64,000 nt of DNA. Origin: JALZUV01 sp964654855. Its GTDB lineage: Bacteria; Pseudomonadota; Alphaproteobacteria; Rickettsiales; JALZUV01. A program made the translations under genes and the position numbers. This document shows positions 1 through 8,334 of this stretch, piece by piece. The notes beneath the pieces were generated by a model, which saw only the letters and a list, made by a program, of their open reading frames with translations, made no database searches and was not told the DNA's origin. Numbering within the stretch: the stretch's first letter is position 1; each line of letters opens with the position of its first letter. The stretch covers positions 150,801 to 214,800 of the forward strand of contig CAZZJS010000005.1 in NCBI GenBank assembly GCA_964654855.1. The letters run 5' to 3'.

Positions 1-4
1 TCAT
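1..4 (-). CDS. rsmH: Probable first codon of rsmH (mraW), rest outside the window
   Basis: The mraZ stop is embedded in an ATGA overlap, so a new ATG begins at base 4 on the minus strand. In nearly all bacteria mraZ is followed by rsmH (16S rRNA C1402 methyltransferase). Only the start codon is visible; the identity is inferred from gene order alone. Confidence 0.4.
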
Positions 5-468
5 GCGTCACCACCTTTCATGCTTTCAGCACGAAGCTTGAGGCGTTTTTCACGAGCCAATTTACGCGCTTGATTAGCGTAAGATTCAAAGGCTTTCGGT
101 TCCCAGATTTCGAATGTTTCACCTTTACCAACGAATAGAGCTTGGTCAGTTAAGCCTGCATCTTCGATAAGTGTTTCAGGTAAAAGCACGCGGCCTTCAC
201 CATCGAAAGAGATTTGAGAGCTACCACCGAGGATAGTGGTAGCGAACGCGTCCCGCTCTTCTGAGAACGGGTCGAGTGTTTCAATATTAGCGGAGAGTTT
301 GGCAATACGGTCATATCCGCAAGCTTCAATACAAGGGTTGATGAACGAGCCGTAAGCGATAATGCCGTGAAATTCTTGTCCGGATAGGGCTGAACGGAAG
401 GGTGCAGGAATGGACACACGCCCCTTCTTGTCAATTTTGTTCGTAAAGGTTGAAAGAAACAACGCCAT
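1..468 (-). CDS. mraZ: MraZ, transcriptional regulator of the division/cell-wall cluster
   Basis: MraZ is a ring-forming, AbrB-fold DNA-binding protein encoded first in the dcw (division and cell wall) cluster, which it regulates by binding repeated boxes upstream of itself. The 155-residue product has the usual two SpoVT/AbrB-like half-domains: the first contains the IDKKGRVSIPAPFR motif near residues 12-25, the second SFDGEGRVLLPETL near residues 87-100. Length is normal for the family. ATG at 466-468 is the only good start. The TGA stop (1-3) overlaps an ATG at 2-4, so rsmH very likely follows with translational coupling outside the window. The upstream gap carries a box array at 700-764 that fits MraZ autoregulation. 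Confidence 0.95.
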   Translation of the reverse strand: MALFLSTFTNKIDKKGRVSIPAPFRSALSGQEFHGIIAYGSFINPCIEACGYDRIAKLSANIETLDPFSEERDAFATTILGGSSQISFDGEGRVLLPETLIEDAGLTDQALFVGKGETFEIWEPKAFESYANQARKLAREKRLKLRAESMKGGDA

Positions 469-699
469 ACTTTTAAAATCTTCACTCCCTGCTCAAAGCC
501 AGAGAACCCTGACCGCACTTCACCCTCTGATGGGGTTGTTAGATAAGACCGGATGAGTCAGCCGAAGCCGACCCATCCGAAGTTTGTGCTTTGTAAGAAA
601 TCTTACTCAGCGTTTGCGGTCTTAAGATTCCCCAACCTTGTACCGTCTTTTCGTGCCCCCAAATCCTCATGTCGGTTTCCCCTGACAAGTGCCTCTTAA

Positions 700-764
700 T
701 GGGCTTTTTGATTTTCCATGGGATTTCATGGGCTGTTATGGGAAATTAACCTGATTTAATGGGT
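700..764. promoter_or_regulatory. Array of TGGGN boxes, candidate MraZ operator
   Basis: TGGGN pentamers occur at 700 (TGGGC), 719 (TGGGA), 729 (TGGGC), 739 (TGGGA) and 760 (TGGGT). The central three are spaced exactly 10 bp apart, the signature of MraZ binding sites (three TGGGN boxes separated by 5 bp); the outer two lie about two helical turns away, so all five face roughly the same side of the helix. They read on the plus strand although mraZ is on the minus strand, the opposite of the orientation I recall for E. coli, and lie about 230-300 bp from the mraZ start. This would imply a long mraZ leader. Nothing else recognisable was seen in 469-699. Confidence 0.6.
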
Positions 765-847
765 CTCGTCAACGCTTAGATGGGGTATGCAAGCAGAAAA
801 ATGCCTGAATTAACGATTTGTTGCGTAAATATCACGCTTTTGAAGAA

Positions 848-924
848 AGTGGATAAGATTGTGGATAACTATTCAGAACGCAATTTGACTGTGACTTTTA
901 TCAATCAATCACTCTTGTGGGTAA
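848..924 (+). promoter_or_regulatory. Cluster of DnaA-box-like 9-mers upstream of mraZ
   Basis: TGTGGATAA at 860-868 is a perfect consensus DnaA box. AGTGGATAA at 848-856 and TGTGGGTAA at 916-924 each differ by one base. The first two are 12 bp apart. All share the same orientation and lie in the long non-coding gap upstream of mraZ. They could link replication initiation to dcw expression, or be chance matches; no AT-rich unwinding region is adjacent, so this does not look like an origin. Confidence 0.35.
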
Positions 925-990
925 GTGAAAGTGTGACCACTATATGTAGTAGGGAAGTGGTTTTTTGGGATTTTAACATCCTAGAAACGG

Positions 991-1028
991 CAAAAGCCGA
1001 AAAGTCATTCAAGACTTCTCGGCTTTTG
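991..1028 (-). terminator. Intrinsic terminator after the 101-aa hypothetical gene
   Basis: A perfect 10-bp outer stem (CAAAAGCCGA at 991-1000 with TCGGCTTTTG at 1019-1028) encloses a further AAGTC/GACTT pairing and a short loop. It lies 17 bp beyond the stop of the minus-strand gene at 1046. T-rich sequence flanks both arms, so it may work in both directions. Confidence 0.7.
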
Positions 1029-1045
1029 TTTGTACGAGGCGATTT

Positions 1046-1351
1046 TTACCCAATTTTTGCATCTGGGAGTGCATTAATAAAGGTTTTGTATTCTTCCATA
1101 TCTTTCAAGAAAGATCCTTCATCTACTCTGAAATCTCCATTTAAAATACATTCTTTTTGTACTTCTTCACGCCCTTCTTCCACGAGAATCGTTGCGTTTC
1201 CTTCCGTAATTGCATCTAAAATATCCCAGCAGAGAAGAAGTTCTGTTTCTCCCAAATCTCCGTTAGTCCTTACGCCTTCAAACCATTCTTTAAAATGAGC
1301 CTGAAGTGTTGGGTACTGATGATACAGGTTCCCTAAATTGATTTTTTTCAT
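1046..1351 (-). CDS. Hypothetical protein, 101 aa
   Basis: I do not recognise this small acidic protein. It is preferred over the overlapping plus-strand frame at 780-1298 because it has a normal ATG, an even residue composition with helical stretches (around residues 12-50), and a clear terminator (991-1028) just past its stop. It contains two Cys residues and no signal peptide or membrane segment. No Shine-Dalgarno is evident in the AT-rich sequence ahead of the start. It lies downstream of aroA-cmk on the same strand with a gap of about 115 bp, a place where rpsA stands in many relatives. Confidence 0.5.
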   Translation of the reverse strand: MKKINLGNLYHQYPTLQAHFKEWFEGVRTNGDLGETELLLCWDILDAITEGNATILVEEGREEVQKECILNGDFRVDEGSFLKDMEEYKTFINALPDAKIG

Positions 1352-1467
1352 ATAGTTAAGATTTTATATTTAAAAATATACGAGTTTTTCTACTTTTAGA
1401 AAAATCGAAATGAACCCATCCATCATAATGCTTTGCCACAAGTTTTGTGTGACAATTGTATGAAGAT

Positions 1468-3450
1468 TTACGCTGCTAGTTTTTGCTCAATAATATCCAG
1501 CACCTGCGCGAAGACGGCATCGGCGTCTAGGGTGGAGGTATCTAATTGCGTGGCATCATCGGCGGGTTTTAGCGGCGCGGTTTCGCGTTTGCTATCGCGT
1601 TCATCGCGCTCACGCAAGTCTTCTAAGACGGAATCATAAATGACGGTGATGCCTTGGCCAGAAAGTTCGCGGTGGCGTCGTTCTGCGCGGGTTTCAACAT
1701 TGGCGGTGACGAAGAATTTGAAATCCGCCTCAGGGCAGACCACGGTGCCGATATCGCGGCCATCGAGTACAGCGCCTCTATCATCCGCGGCGACTTTGCG
1801 TTGGAACTCTAGAAGCGAGGCACGTACTTCAGGCATCGCACTAACAATACTGGCGGCGCGACCCACATGTTCTTGGCGTAGGCGTGGGTTGCGTAGGTCT
1901 TGTAGCTCAATATTATTGGCGGCGTGTAGCGCAGCGGGAGCATCTTCGGGTTTTAAGCCAGCATAAACCAGCTTCATGCCGACGGCGCGGTATAGGCTAC
2001 CTGTATCTAAATATTTTAAGCCAAGCTCATTGGCGAGGCGGCGGGCGAGAGTGCCTTTGCCGGAAGCAGCGGGGCCATCAATAGCGATGACGAGACGTTG
2101 GCTAGGCAAGGTAGATACAATATCTGCCGGTTTAGGTGGTTGCTTTGCGCCGAGGGTTGCCATGAGCTCGAAGAAATTTGGGAAGCTAGTGGCGATCGTA
2201 TCGATACCGCTGACTTTAATCGACTCCTCGCTCTGCAGCCCCATAATAAGGAATGACATGGCGATGCGATGATCATGTTGGCTATCAATCGTGGTGCCGC
2301 CTTTAACCACGCCGCCGGTGATGATGAGGTCATCGCCTTCAATCTCCGCTTTCACGCCACAAGCAAGCAAGCCCTGATGCATGGTCGTAAGGCGATCAGA
2401 TTCCTTAACACGCAATTCATGCAATCCACGGAAACGTGAAGTGCCATTCGCAAAAGAGGCGGCGATGCAGAGGATGGGATATTCATCAATCATCGAAGGT
2501 GCACGCTCGGCTGGCACATCAATGGCGTTTAATTGGCCACCTTTCACGGTGATATCAACGACTTGTTCGCCACCGGCATCACGCTCATTATATATAGTGA
2601 GTTCTGCACCCATCTCTTGCAGGGTAGTGAAAAGGCCAGTGCGCAATGGGTTCATGCCGATATTTTTTAAGGTTACTTCGGAACCTTGGGTGATGAGTGC
2701 AGCGACCATCGGGAAGGCGGCGGAAGAAGGATCTCCCGGGACAATAATTTCGCGGTTTGCTTCGGTCGTTTCTTGCAGGCCATCAAAGGTGATTTTACGA
2801 CCGCCTCTTGGTGTTTCTTCCACCTCGCATTTCCATCCGAAGAAGTTGAACATCTTTTCCGTATGGTCGCGGCTTGGAGTCGGTTCGATTACTGTGGTAG
2901 TGCCTGCTGTGTTTAATCCAGCTAATAGAATAGAGGATTTTACCTGAGCGGAAGCGACAGGTAGCGTATATTCAATTGCCTTTAACGTGCCACCCGTAAT
3001 AGCAATTGGGAAAGTATTATTTTCCGATGCGGTGAATCTTGCTCCCATTTGCGATAGTGGCGTGACGACGCGTTTCATCGGGCGTTTACGCAAAGATGCA
3101 TCGCCGGTGAAAAAGCTAGTGAAATCGTAGGCCGATGCTAAACCCATCAATAGGCGCGCACTGGTGCCACTATTGCCGCAATCAATCACATCGCTGCTGG
3201 CGGTGAGTCCACCGAGACCATTACCTTCAACAAGCCAATCTTCATCTTGCTTTTCAATTTTGATACCCCATTTGCCCATGGCATTGGCAGTGGCCATGAC
3301 ATCGGCACTTTCTAGCAAGCCTTTAATGCGTGTTTGCCCTTTCGCATGGCTCGCCAAAATAAAACTGCGATGCGAAATGGATTTATCACCTGGAATAGTG
3401 ACTTCGCCCTTGAGGGTATTGGCGGCGAGTTTTAGGCGTGTGACTGTCAT
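1468..3450 (-). CDS. aroA-cmk: Bifunctional EPSP synthase / cytidylate kinase fusion
   Basis: Residues 1 to about 440 are 5-enolpyruvylshikimate-3-phosphate synthase (AroA): the N-terminal GDKSISHR motif, NSGTSARLL near residue 93, and a late DHRIAMS motif are visible. It makes EPSP from shikimate-3-phosphate and PEP in the shikimate pathway. After a short Pro-rich linker, about 208 residues from position 453 form cytidylate kinase, with P-loop DGPAASGKG, DTGSLYRAVG and LDGRDIGT motifs; this phosphorylates CMP/dCMP. In most alphaproteobacteria aroA and cmk are separate neighbouring genes, so this is a fusion of adjacent genes. The frame runs unbroken between the domains, with no internal stop. 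The next gene downstream is not rpsA. A short divergent promoter region (3451-3528) separates it from the AsmA-family gene. Confidence 0.93.
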   Translation of the reverse strand: MTVTRLKLAANTLKGEVTIPGDKSISHRSFILASHAKGQTRIKGLLESADVMATANAMGKWGIKIEKQDEDWLVEGNGLGGLTASSDVIDCGNSGTSARLLMGLASAYDFTSFFTGDASLRKRPMKRVVTPLSQMGARFTASENNTFPIAITGGTLKAIEYTLPVASAQVKSSILLAGLNTAGTTTVIEPTPSRDHTEKMFNFFGWKCEVEETPRGGRKITFDGLQETTEANREIIVPGDPSSAAFPMVAALITQGSEVTLKNIGMNPLRTGLFTTLQEMGAELTIYNERDAGGEQVVDITVKGGQLNAIDVPAERAPSMIDEYPILCIAASFANGTSRFRGLHELRVKESDRLTTMHQGLLACGVKAEIEGDDLIITGGVVKGGTTIDSQHDHRIAMSFLIMGLQSEESIKVSGIDTIATSFPNFFELMATLGAKQPPKPADIVSTLPSQRLVIAIDGPAASGKGTLARRLANELGLKYLDTGSLYRAVGMKLVYAGLKPEDAPAALHAANNIELQDLRNPRLRQEHVGRAASIVSAMPEVRASLLEFQRKVAADDRGAVLDGRDIGTVVCPEADFKFFVTANVETRAERRHRELSGQGITVIYDSVLEDLRERDERDSKRETAPLKPADDATQLDTSTLDADAVFAQVLDIIEQKLAA

Positions 3451-3528
3451 AAAAAATGTTATGCTTGTTTGCGATTATACAATCAAGCTTTGCGTGAAAA
3501 CATCTTATCTTTATAAGTCATAACATCT

Positions 3529-6318
3529 ATGGAAAAACCGACGGTTCATTTGCCCAGTAAAAAACTGCTCTTTGGAGTAGGTGGAACGCTATTCGCGCTT
3601 TATATGGCGTGGTATGTTGTCTTGGCATTGTTTTTCTCTGCGGATGATATTCGTCAGAAAGCTTTGACCGCGCTTTCGCAACATTTGGGAGCGGAAGTGG
3701 TTGCGACGGAGTTTCAGCAATTCTCGCTCATGCCAACGCCGAAGCTGACCTTGAGCAATGTGCAGATTAAAAACCATCCAAAAGCACGTCATCCTAGTAT
3801 GCTTGCTTCGGGGACGGTTCGTATTACTCCATCGCTTGGTTCAATTTTAGGTGACCTAGTAGTGAATGTGACTTTCTTTGATCCAAAGATCGAATTTGAA
3901 ACCTTTGCCGATAAAACTCATAGCTGGGATTTGCCTGAAATGGCAGAGAAGCCAGATCAACCGATTGCCTTGCTGCAACAAATAAGTTTTGTGGATAGTG
4001 TGCTGCATTACTCCAACCCATCTGATAAACGTGATATTACGTTTGATAAACTTTCAGCGAGTTTTAATTTTAGTTCAGCACAAGATTATGTAGCGAAAGG
4101 TTACTTTAAACTGGCGCGTGATATGTTCGAGTTCTCTGCTAATGTTTCGGGCGAGCAGCGTGAATTATGGGTGAATAATTCTTCTTCGAACTATCATTTG
4201 AAAGGTGTCTTGAGCGAAGAATCTGGTTTTAAGGGAGAGCAAAAATTAGAATCGACAGATCTCGGGCATTTACTAGAGGTATTCCTTGTTTCGGGTAATA
4301 AAGTACCAGAAACCGTAGCCGCAGAAGATGCATTTCCGTTTAATTTTAGCAGTAACGTGAAGGTGCGCGGTAAGCGTTTAACTTTATCTGATATTGCGTT
4401 GGGCGGTGGAGCGATTGAAGGCGTAGGACAAGCGATTGGATTATTGAGTGCCAAGCCTGAAATGAACGCGCAGATTGAGCTGAAGAGTTTTTCGATTGAT
4501 AAGCTTTTGCAGCGTGGGGTGTTAAATGAATTTATCACTGATACCGCGCAAGCAGCTAATATTGATGGTTATCGTATTGAGTTGCCTGAGGATAAAGCTT
4601 CGTCTTTGCCTAGCGGTGTAAAGATGACGGTTTCACTCAAAAGCGAAAAAGCGGAATTTCATGGGTTAGATATTTCAAATCTGCAGCTTGCTGCCAAATT
4701 GGATAACTCATTAATTGATGTAGCACAGTTAAGCGGGAAGCTTCCCGGAAACGGCCAATTTATTTTAAAAGGAAAGGTAGAGGGGAGCTATGACGGTTTA
4801 GCCTTTAAAGGGGCTGCTGATGTGGCAGGGCAGGAGTTTGCTCAAACCTTTCAACCTTTATTGCAAGATGACTCGGGCGAGATAATCAGTCTGCCAGATA
4901 ACTTTAAGCGCTTCCGTGGTAAAGCGAATATTTTTGTAAATCCAGAGGTGATGCGTTTGTCGGAAGGCATTATGCGAGTAGAGAAAATGCAATGGCTGGG
5001 TACTCTTGTACGCCAACGCATTAAAGCAGCAAAAACATCTTTGGATCAGTCAAACCGTAAACCAAATAAAACATTGGGGCATCGCTATGAAGGGGCATTT
5101 CGTTTTACCAATGTCAATTTAGATGAGCTGCGCGATCAGCAAACAAAAGGTGCAGCCGATAGTGCTGAATCGTTTGATCGTGAGAAGCTTTTTACTTGGA
5201 TGAAAGGGTTGATGAAATCGACCAATCGCTCGCTTTTTAACTTCAAGCTCAATTTCGTTGATGCAGTTTTGGATGGTAAATCACGCGAAAGTGCGAATGT
5301 AAGACTTATTTTGAATAGGCAGCTCTTTGCTCTTGAAGAAATTGAAGTACCCTATAATGGCAGCTTCCTTAAGGGCAAGGCGCACTTTACTTTCCCTGCG
5401 ACTGCTAAGCCGAAATTATCTGCTAGCCTGCAGTTAGATCGCTTTGATAGTGAGGAGTTTTTAGGTGATGCTTTTGATAAAGAGGCACGTTTCTGGCGAG
5501 ATGAAAATGGTTCTTGGTCCCGTAAGGAGTTTAATATTCTAGAGCTTGGTGAGATGGATATTGATCTCGCTTTCCGTGTTGGGGCGTTCAAACATGTTGA
5601 ATATGATTTATCTAATGTAAGCGGCACATTGGAGATCGGAGATGGTGCAGTTCGTGTGAATGATTTTGCCGCAGGTATTTGGAATGGTAAGGTGACGGGC
5701 GGTGTTAAGATGCTCATTGCAAAGTTACCTACTATTTCAGGAACGGTGAATTTAAACGGGTTTGATTTTTCCAAATTGCATGGGGTGACAGATTTATTCT
5801 CCAACGTTCTGGGAACTGCAAATTTACGAGGGCAATTTACGACAACGGGAGTGAATCCTCATTCAGCGATACAGAATATGAATGGCAATTTATCTTTTGC
5901 CGGTAGTGCGTTGAAAGTTACTGGTTTTAATTTGGCAAATATGGTTCGTGCTGCGAATGCAGTACGTAAAGCAGAAGATATTGATAAACTCGTAAAGTTT
6001 GCCAATCGTGGTGGAGAAACCAAAATCAATACGGTGCAGGGGAACATGAATATTGATGCTGGCTTCTTGCGCACACCGATGATGCGTATCGCCACACCCG
6101 TTGGTAATGGCGGCATTAAAGGGCAAATTAATTTGATGGACTGGAAGGTGAATGTTGCCATTTCTGTTTTCCTTACGGCACTTCAGGCGCAAAGCCCACC
6201 TGATATTCGCCTTGTTTTTGTTGGCCCACTGAATGAAGTGGGACGCAGTTTGGATACGCAGTCACTAGAATCTTTCATCGCAAAGAGTGCTGCGGAACGC
6301 TTATTGGTGAATCCTTAA
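3529..6318 (+). CDS. AsmA-family protein, large inner-membrane-anchored lipid transport-type protein
   Basis: The 929-residue product starts with a short cytoplasmic segment and one membrane helix (about residues 12-34), followed by a long periplasmic part rich in beta strands. After the helix comes the AsmA-like signature of an amphipathic segment (ADDIRQKALTALSQHLGA) and repeated beta-strand blocks such as LTLSNVQIKN. The C-terminal third (NMNGNLSFAGSALKVTGFNLANMV) matches the AsmA-like C-terminal region. Members of this superfamily are bridge-like proteins linked to outer-membrane assembly and phospholipid transport. The gene stands divergent from aroA-cmk and is followed after 24 bp by the EAL-like gene, so the two may be cotranscribed. 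The exact substrate cannot be told. Confidence 0.8.
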   Translation: MEKPTVHLPSKKLLFGVGGTLFALYMAWYVVLALFFSADDIRQKALTALSQHLGAEVVATEFQQFSLMPTPKLTLSNVQIKNHPKARHPSMLASGTVRITPSLGSILGDLVVNVTFFDPKIEFETFADKTHSWDLPEMAEKPDQPIALLQQISFVDSVLHYSNPSDKRDITFDKLSASFNFSSAQDYVAKGYFKLARDMFEFSANVSGEQRELWVNNSSSNYHLKGVLSEESGFKGEQKLESTDLGHLLEVFLVSGNKVPETVAAEDAFPFNFSSNVKVRGKRLTLSDIALGGGAIEGVGQAIGLLSAKPEMNAQIELKSFSIDKLLQRGVLNEFITDTAQAANIDGYRIELPEDKASSLPSGVKMTVSLKSEKAEFHGLDISNLQLAAKLDNSLIDVAQLSGKLPGNGQFILKGKVEGSYDGLAFKGAADVAGQEFAQTFQPLLQDDSGEIISLPDNFKRFRGKANIFVNPEVMRLSEGIMRVEKMQWLGTLVRQRIKAAKTSLDQSNRKPNKTLGHRYEGAFRFTNVNLDELRDQQTKGAADSAESFDREKLFTWMKGLMKSTNRSLFNFKLNFVDAVLDGKSRESANVRLILNRQLFALEEIEVPYNGSFLKGKAHFTFPATAKPKLSASLQLDRFDSEEFLGDAFDKEARFWRDENGSWSRKEFNILELGEMDIDLAFRVGAFKHVEYDLSNVSGTLEIGDGAVRVNDFAAGIWNGKVTGGVKMLIAKLPTISGTVNLNGFDFSKLHGVTDLFSNVLGTANLRGQFTTTGVNPHSAIQNMNGNLSFAGSALKVTGFNLANMVRAANAVRKAEDIDKLVKFANRGGETKINTVQGNMNIDAGFLRTPMMRIATPVGNGGIKGQINLMDWKVNVAISVFLTALQAQSPPDIRLVFVGPLNEVGRSLDTQSLESFIAKSAAERLLVNP

Positions 6319-6342
6319 TAAATATGTTCTATAGTTAATTTG

Positions 6343-7566
6343 ATGTTTGTAGCGACTAAAGATGCTGAGATAAAACTCACCGAACTTGCCGAGAGTGTAG
6401 AGCATGAGGCTACTAACTGGCGTGTATTGCATTTTCATTTTTCGCAGTTGAAAGAGCATTATCGCAGTAACTATCAAATTAAGATCGCTGTAAATCTGAT
6501 TATGGACCTCCTACGTGAGAATCAGGGTGGGCTTTTCGTAATGGAAGATTTTACCATTATTGTAGCAGCAAAAGCTGTTACGAAGGCTCAGCTAGATAAA
6601 GTGATTTTCCAGCTCCGTTATCTCTTTGCTGACGATCCTCTTTCTTATGGGGTTGAGGGAGAAGAAAACCCCGCTTTTTGCGACATTTACGATTTAAGTA
6701 GGCAATATTCTGAATTTGAGGCGATGGTGAAAGCTTGTATGAATCGAAAGATTCGTGCGCAGCAGAAAGCCCGTGATGAAAAAGTTTCTGAAGATATGCC
6801 TGCCGCTTCTTCTGAAACAGGTTTTACGCCCCATATGCTCGCCAGTATCGAAAAGCAGTTGGAGAAAGCTGATCTAAGCCGTGTGCTGCGTCGTCAGCCT
6901 ATTTGTGCTGCCGTACCTAATATGACGGTGCGTCAAGTTTATGATGAGTTCTACATTAATATTCAGCATTTGCGCCAGATGTTGGGAACAGAAGCAAACC
7001 TGCTAGGTAATCGCTCGCTCTTTAAATATCTAACCCATGTGCTTGATTTGCGCATGCTGGATATGATTCGCCGTGGCAGTGGGCGCTATTTAGAAAAACC
7101 TATTAGTCTTAATCTGAATTTGGATACGTTATTATCTGATACCTTTGCTGAATTTGATAAAGCGATCAAACCTTCGAATAAAGTCTCTGTGGTGATTGAA
7201 ATTCAGCTAGAGGATGTGTTTAGCGATATGGCCGGCTTTATGGTCGCGCGTGAGATGGTGCAGAAAATGGGCTATCGTGTGTGTCTTGATGGCTTAACAC
7301 CACTTACCTTTACGCAGGTGAACCGTAAAAAACTTGGATTTGATTTAATGAAATTACTTTGGAATGCCGATATTGAAGATGATTTGGAGTCGAAAGACAA
7401 TAAAGAGTTGGCGGCAGCTATCAAAGAATGTGGATCCAACCGGGTGATTTTATGCCGTTGCGATAACCGCAAAGCAGTGGACTATGGGCAAGCTCTTGGC
7501 ATATCTCTTTTCCAAGGACGCTTTCTCGATCAGTTGATTGATCCAACGGCGAAGATAGAAAATTAA
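6343..7566 (+). CDS. Degenerate EAL-domain-like protein
   Basis: This 407-residue soluble protein has a C-terminal half (about residues 225-400) laid out like an EAL phosphodiesterase domain: PISLNLNLDTL in the place of the first strand, VVIEIQLEDVF where the ExE metal ligand would stand, GYRVCLDGLTP, KLGFDLMKLLWN, and a closing ALGISLFQGRFLD that mirrors the usual GxxxxQGYxxG end. The hallmark EAL/ExL and DDFG metal ligands are absent, so catalytic turnover of cyclic di-GMP is unlikely; a binding or scaffold role is more plausible. The N-terminal half is unknown and helical. A TTG three bases earlier is in frame, but ATG at 6343 is the likelier start. The prepilin peptidase-like gene begins 3 bp after its stop. 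Confidence 0.55.
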   Translation: MFVATKDAEIKLTELAESVEHEATNWRVLHFHFSQLKEHYRSNYQIKIAVNLIMDLLRENQGGLFVMEDFTIIVAAKAVTKAQLDKVIFQLRYLFADDPLSYGVEGEENPAFCDIYDLSRQYSEFEAMVKACMNRKIRAQQKARDEKVSEDMPAASSETGFTPHMLASIEKQLEKADLSRVLRRQPICAAVPNMTVRQVYDEFYINIQHLRQMLGTEANLLGNRSLFKYLTHVLDLRMLDMIRRGSGRYLEKPISLNLNLDTLLSDTFAEFDKAIKPSNKVSVVIEIQLEDVFSDMAGFMVAREMVQKMGYRVCLDGLTPLTFTQVNRKKLGFDLMKLLWNADIEDDLESKDNKELAAAIKECGSNRVILCRCDNRKAVDYGQALGISLFQGRFLDQLIDPTAKIEN

Positions 7567-7569
7567 TCC

Positions 7570-8334
7570 ATGTTTGAGATTCCTGCATTTTCGCAAGACT
7601 CGTTATGGTATGCGGGGTTGATATGGGCTTTAACGATGGGCTGGGCGGCTTCTAGCTACGCGAGCAACTTTTCCTATCGGTTGCCGCGAAATGAGACCCC
7701 TTTCGGGCGAGAGCCTTATTGCGGTGACTGCGATGCGAAGCTCACCCCGCGCGATTTATTTCCCATCTTCTCTTGGGCGCTTACAGGTGGAAAATGCCGA
7801 CAATGCGGTGCTCAAGTGCCGTGTAGTTACTTCCTGCTAGAGCTGCTCTACATGCCTTATATTGGGCTTTGTTATATCGCTTTTGGCTTCGGCGATATGT
7901 TCTTGCTTCTGGCCTTCACCGCAATGCTTTTGCAAATTTCTGCCATGATGGCATGGGATGATGATTATATTTCCTCAAGCGTTACGCTCATTTTATTAGC
8001 CTGCGGATTGCTCTTTCAAGTTCTGGGTGGCGGGCTGTTGGTTGATGGTCTGATGGGTGTTTTCTTTGGATTATTTGGCGCTCTTATAATGTATGGGGTG
8101 ATCGAACGGAAGCCACCTCCTAAAGATGTTTACCTGCTGCCTAAATGGGTGTGGTTATTGGCCGCAACCGGTGCTTGGCTGAATGGGCAGACTATGTTGG
8201 TATTTGCGGGGGGTATGGTACTTCTATTGCTCGTAAATCGTGCATTAAAACTCAAAAAATCATTAGATATGATGATTGTCGTGGCGCAAGCGCCGGCTCT
8301 CTTGCTTGCTGTTTGGTGGGGGTTAAGCGCCTAA
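7570..8334 (+). CDS. Type IV prepilin peptidase-like membrane protein
   Basis: The 254-residue protein has the N-terminal zinc-ribbon-like domain of prepilin peptidases (residues about 39-90: YCGDC, then FPIFSWALTGGKCRQCG, then the YFLLELL segment), followed by about six to seven membrane helices. Such aspartyl proteases cleave and usually N-methylate type IV prepilins at the inner membrane. The two catalytic aspartates appear present: one in MAWDDDY and one in KDVYLLP. The second normally sits in a GxGD motif; here the Gly before Asp is Lys (PPPKD), an odd substitution. Possible substrates in this window are the two prepilins at 42.9-44.9 kb. Its 3' end overlaps the convergent lysine-rich gene by 12 bp. 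Confidence 0.75.
   Translation: MFEIPAFSQDSLWYAGLIWALTMGWAASSYASNFSYRLPRNETPFGREPYCGDCDAKLTPRDLFPIFSWALTGGKCRQCGAQVPCSYFLLELLYMPYIGLCYIAFGFGDMFLLLAFTAMLLQISAMMAWDDDYISSSVTLILLACGLLFQVLGGGLLVDGLMGVFFGLFGALIMYGVIERKPPPKDVYLLPKWVWLLAATGAWLNGQTMLVFAGGMVLLLLVNRALKLKKSLDMMIVVAQAPALLLAVWWGLSA

Noticed and set aside
848..924. Chromosomal origin upstream of mraZ
   Set aside because: Only one perfect DnaA box, no adjacent AT-rich unwinding tract and no origin-linked genes.
780..1298. 172-aa plus-strand ORF as a gene
   Set aside because: It overlaps the better supported minus-strand gene at 1046-1351, runs through a terminator hairpin and a probable regulatory region, and its composition is Ser-rich as in antisense frames.
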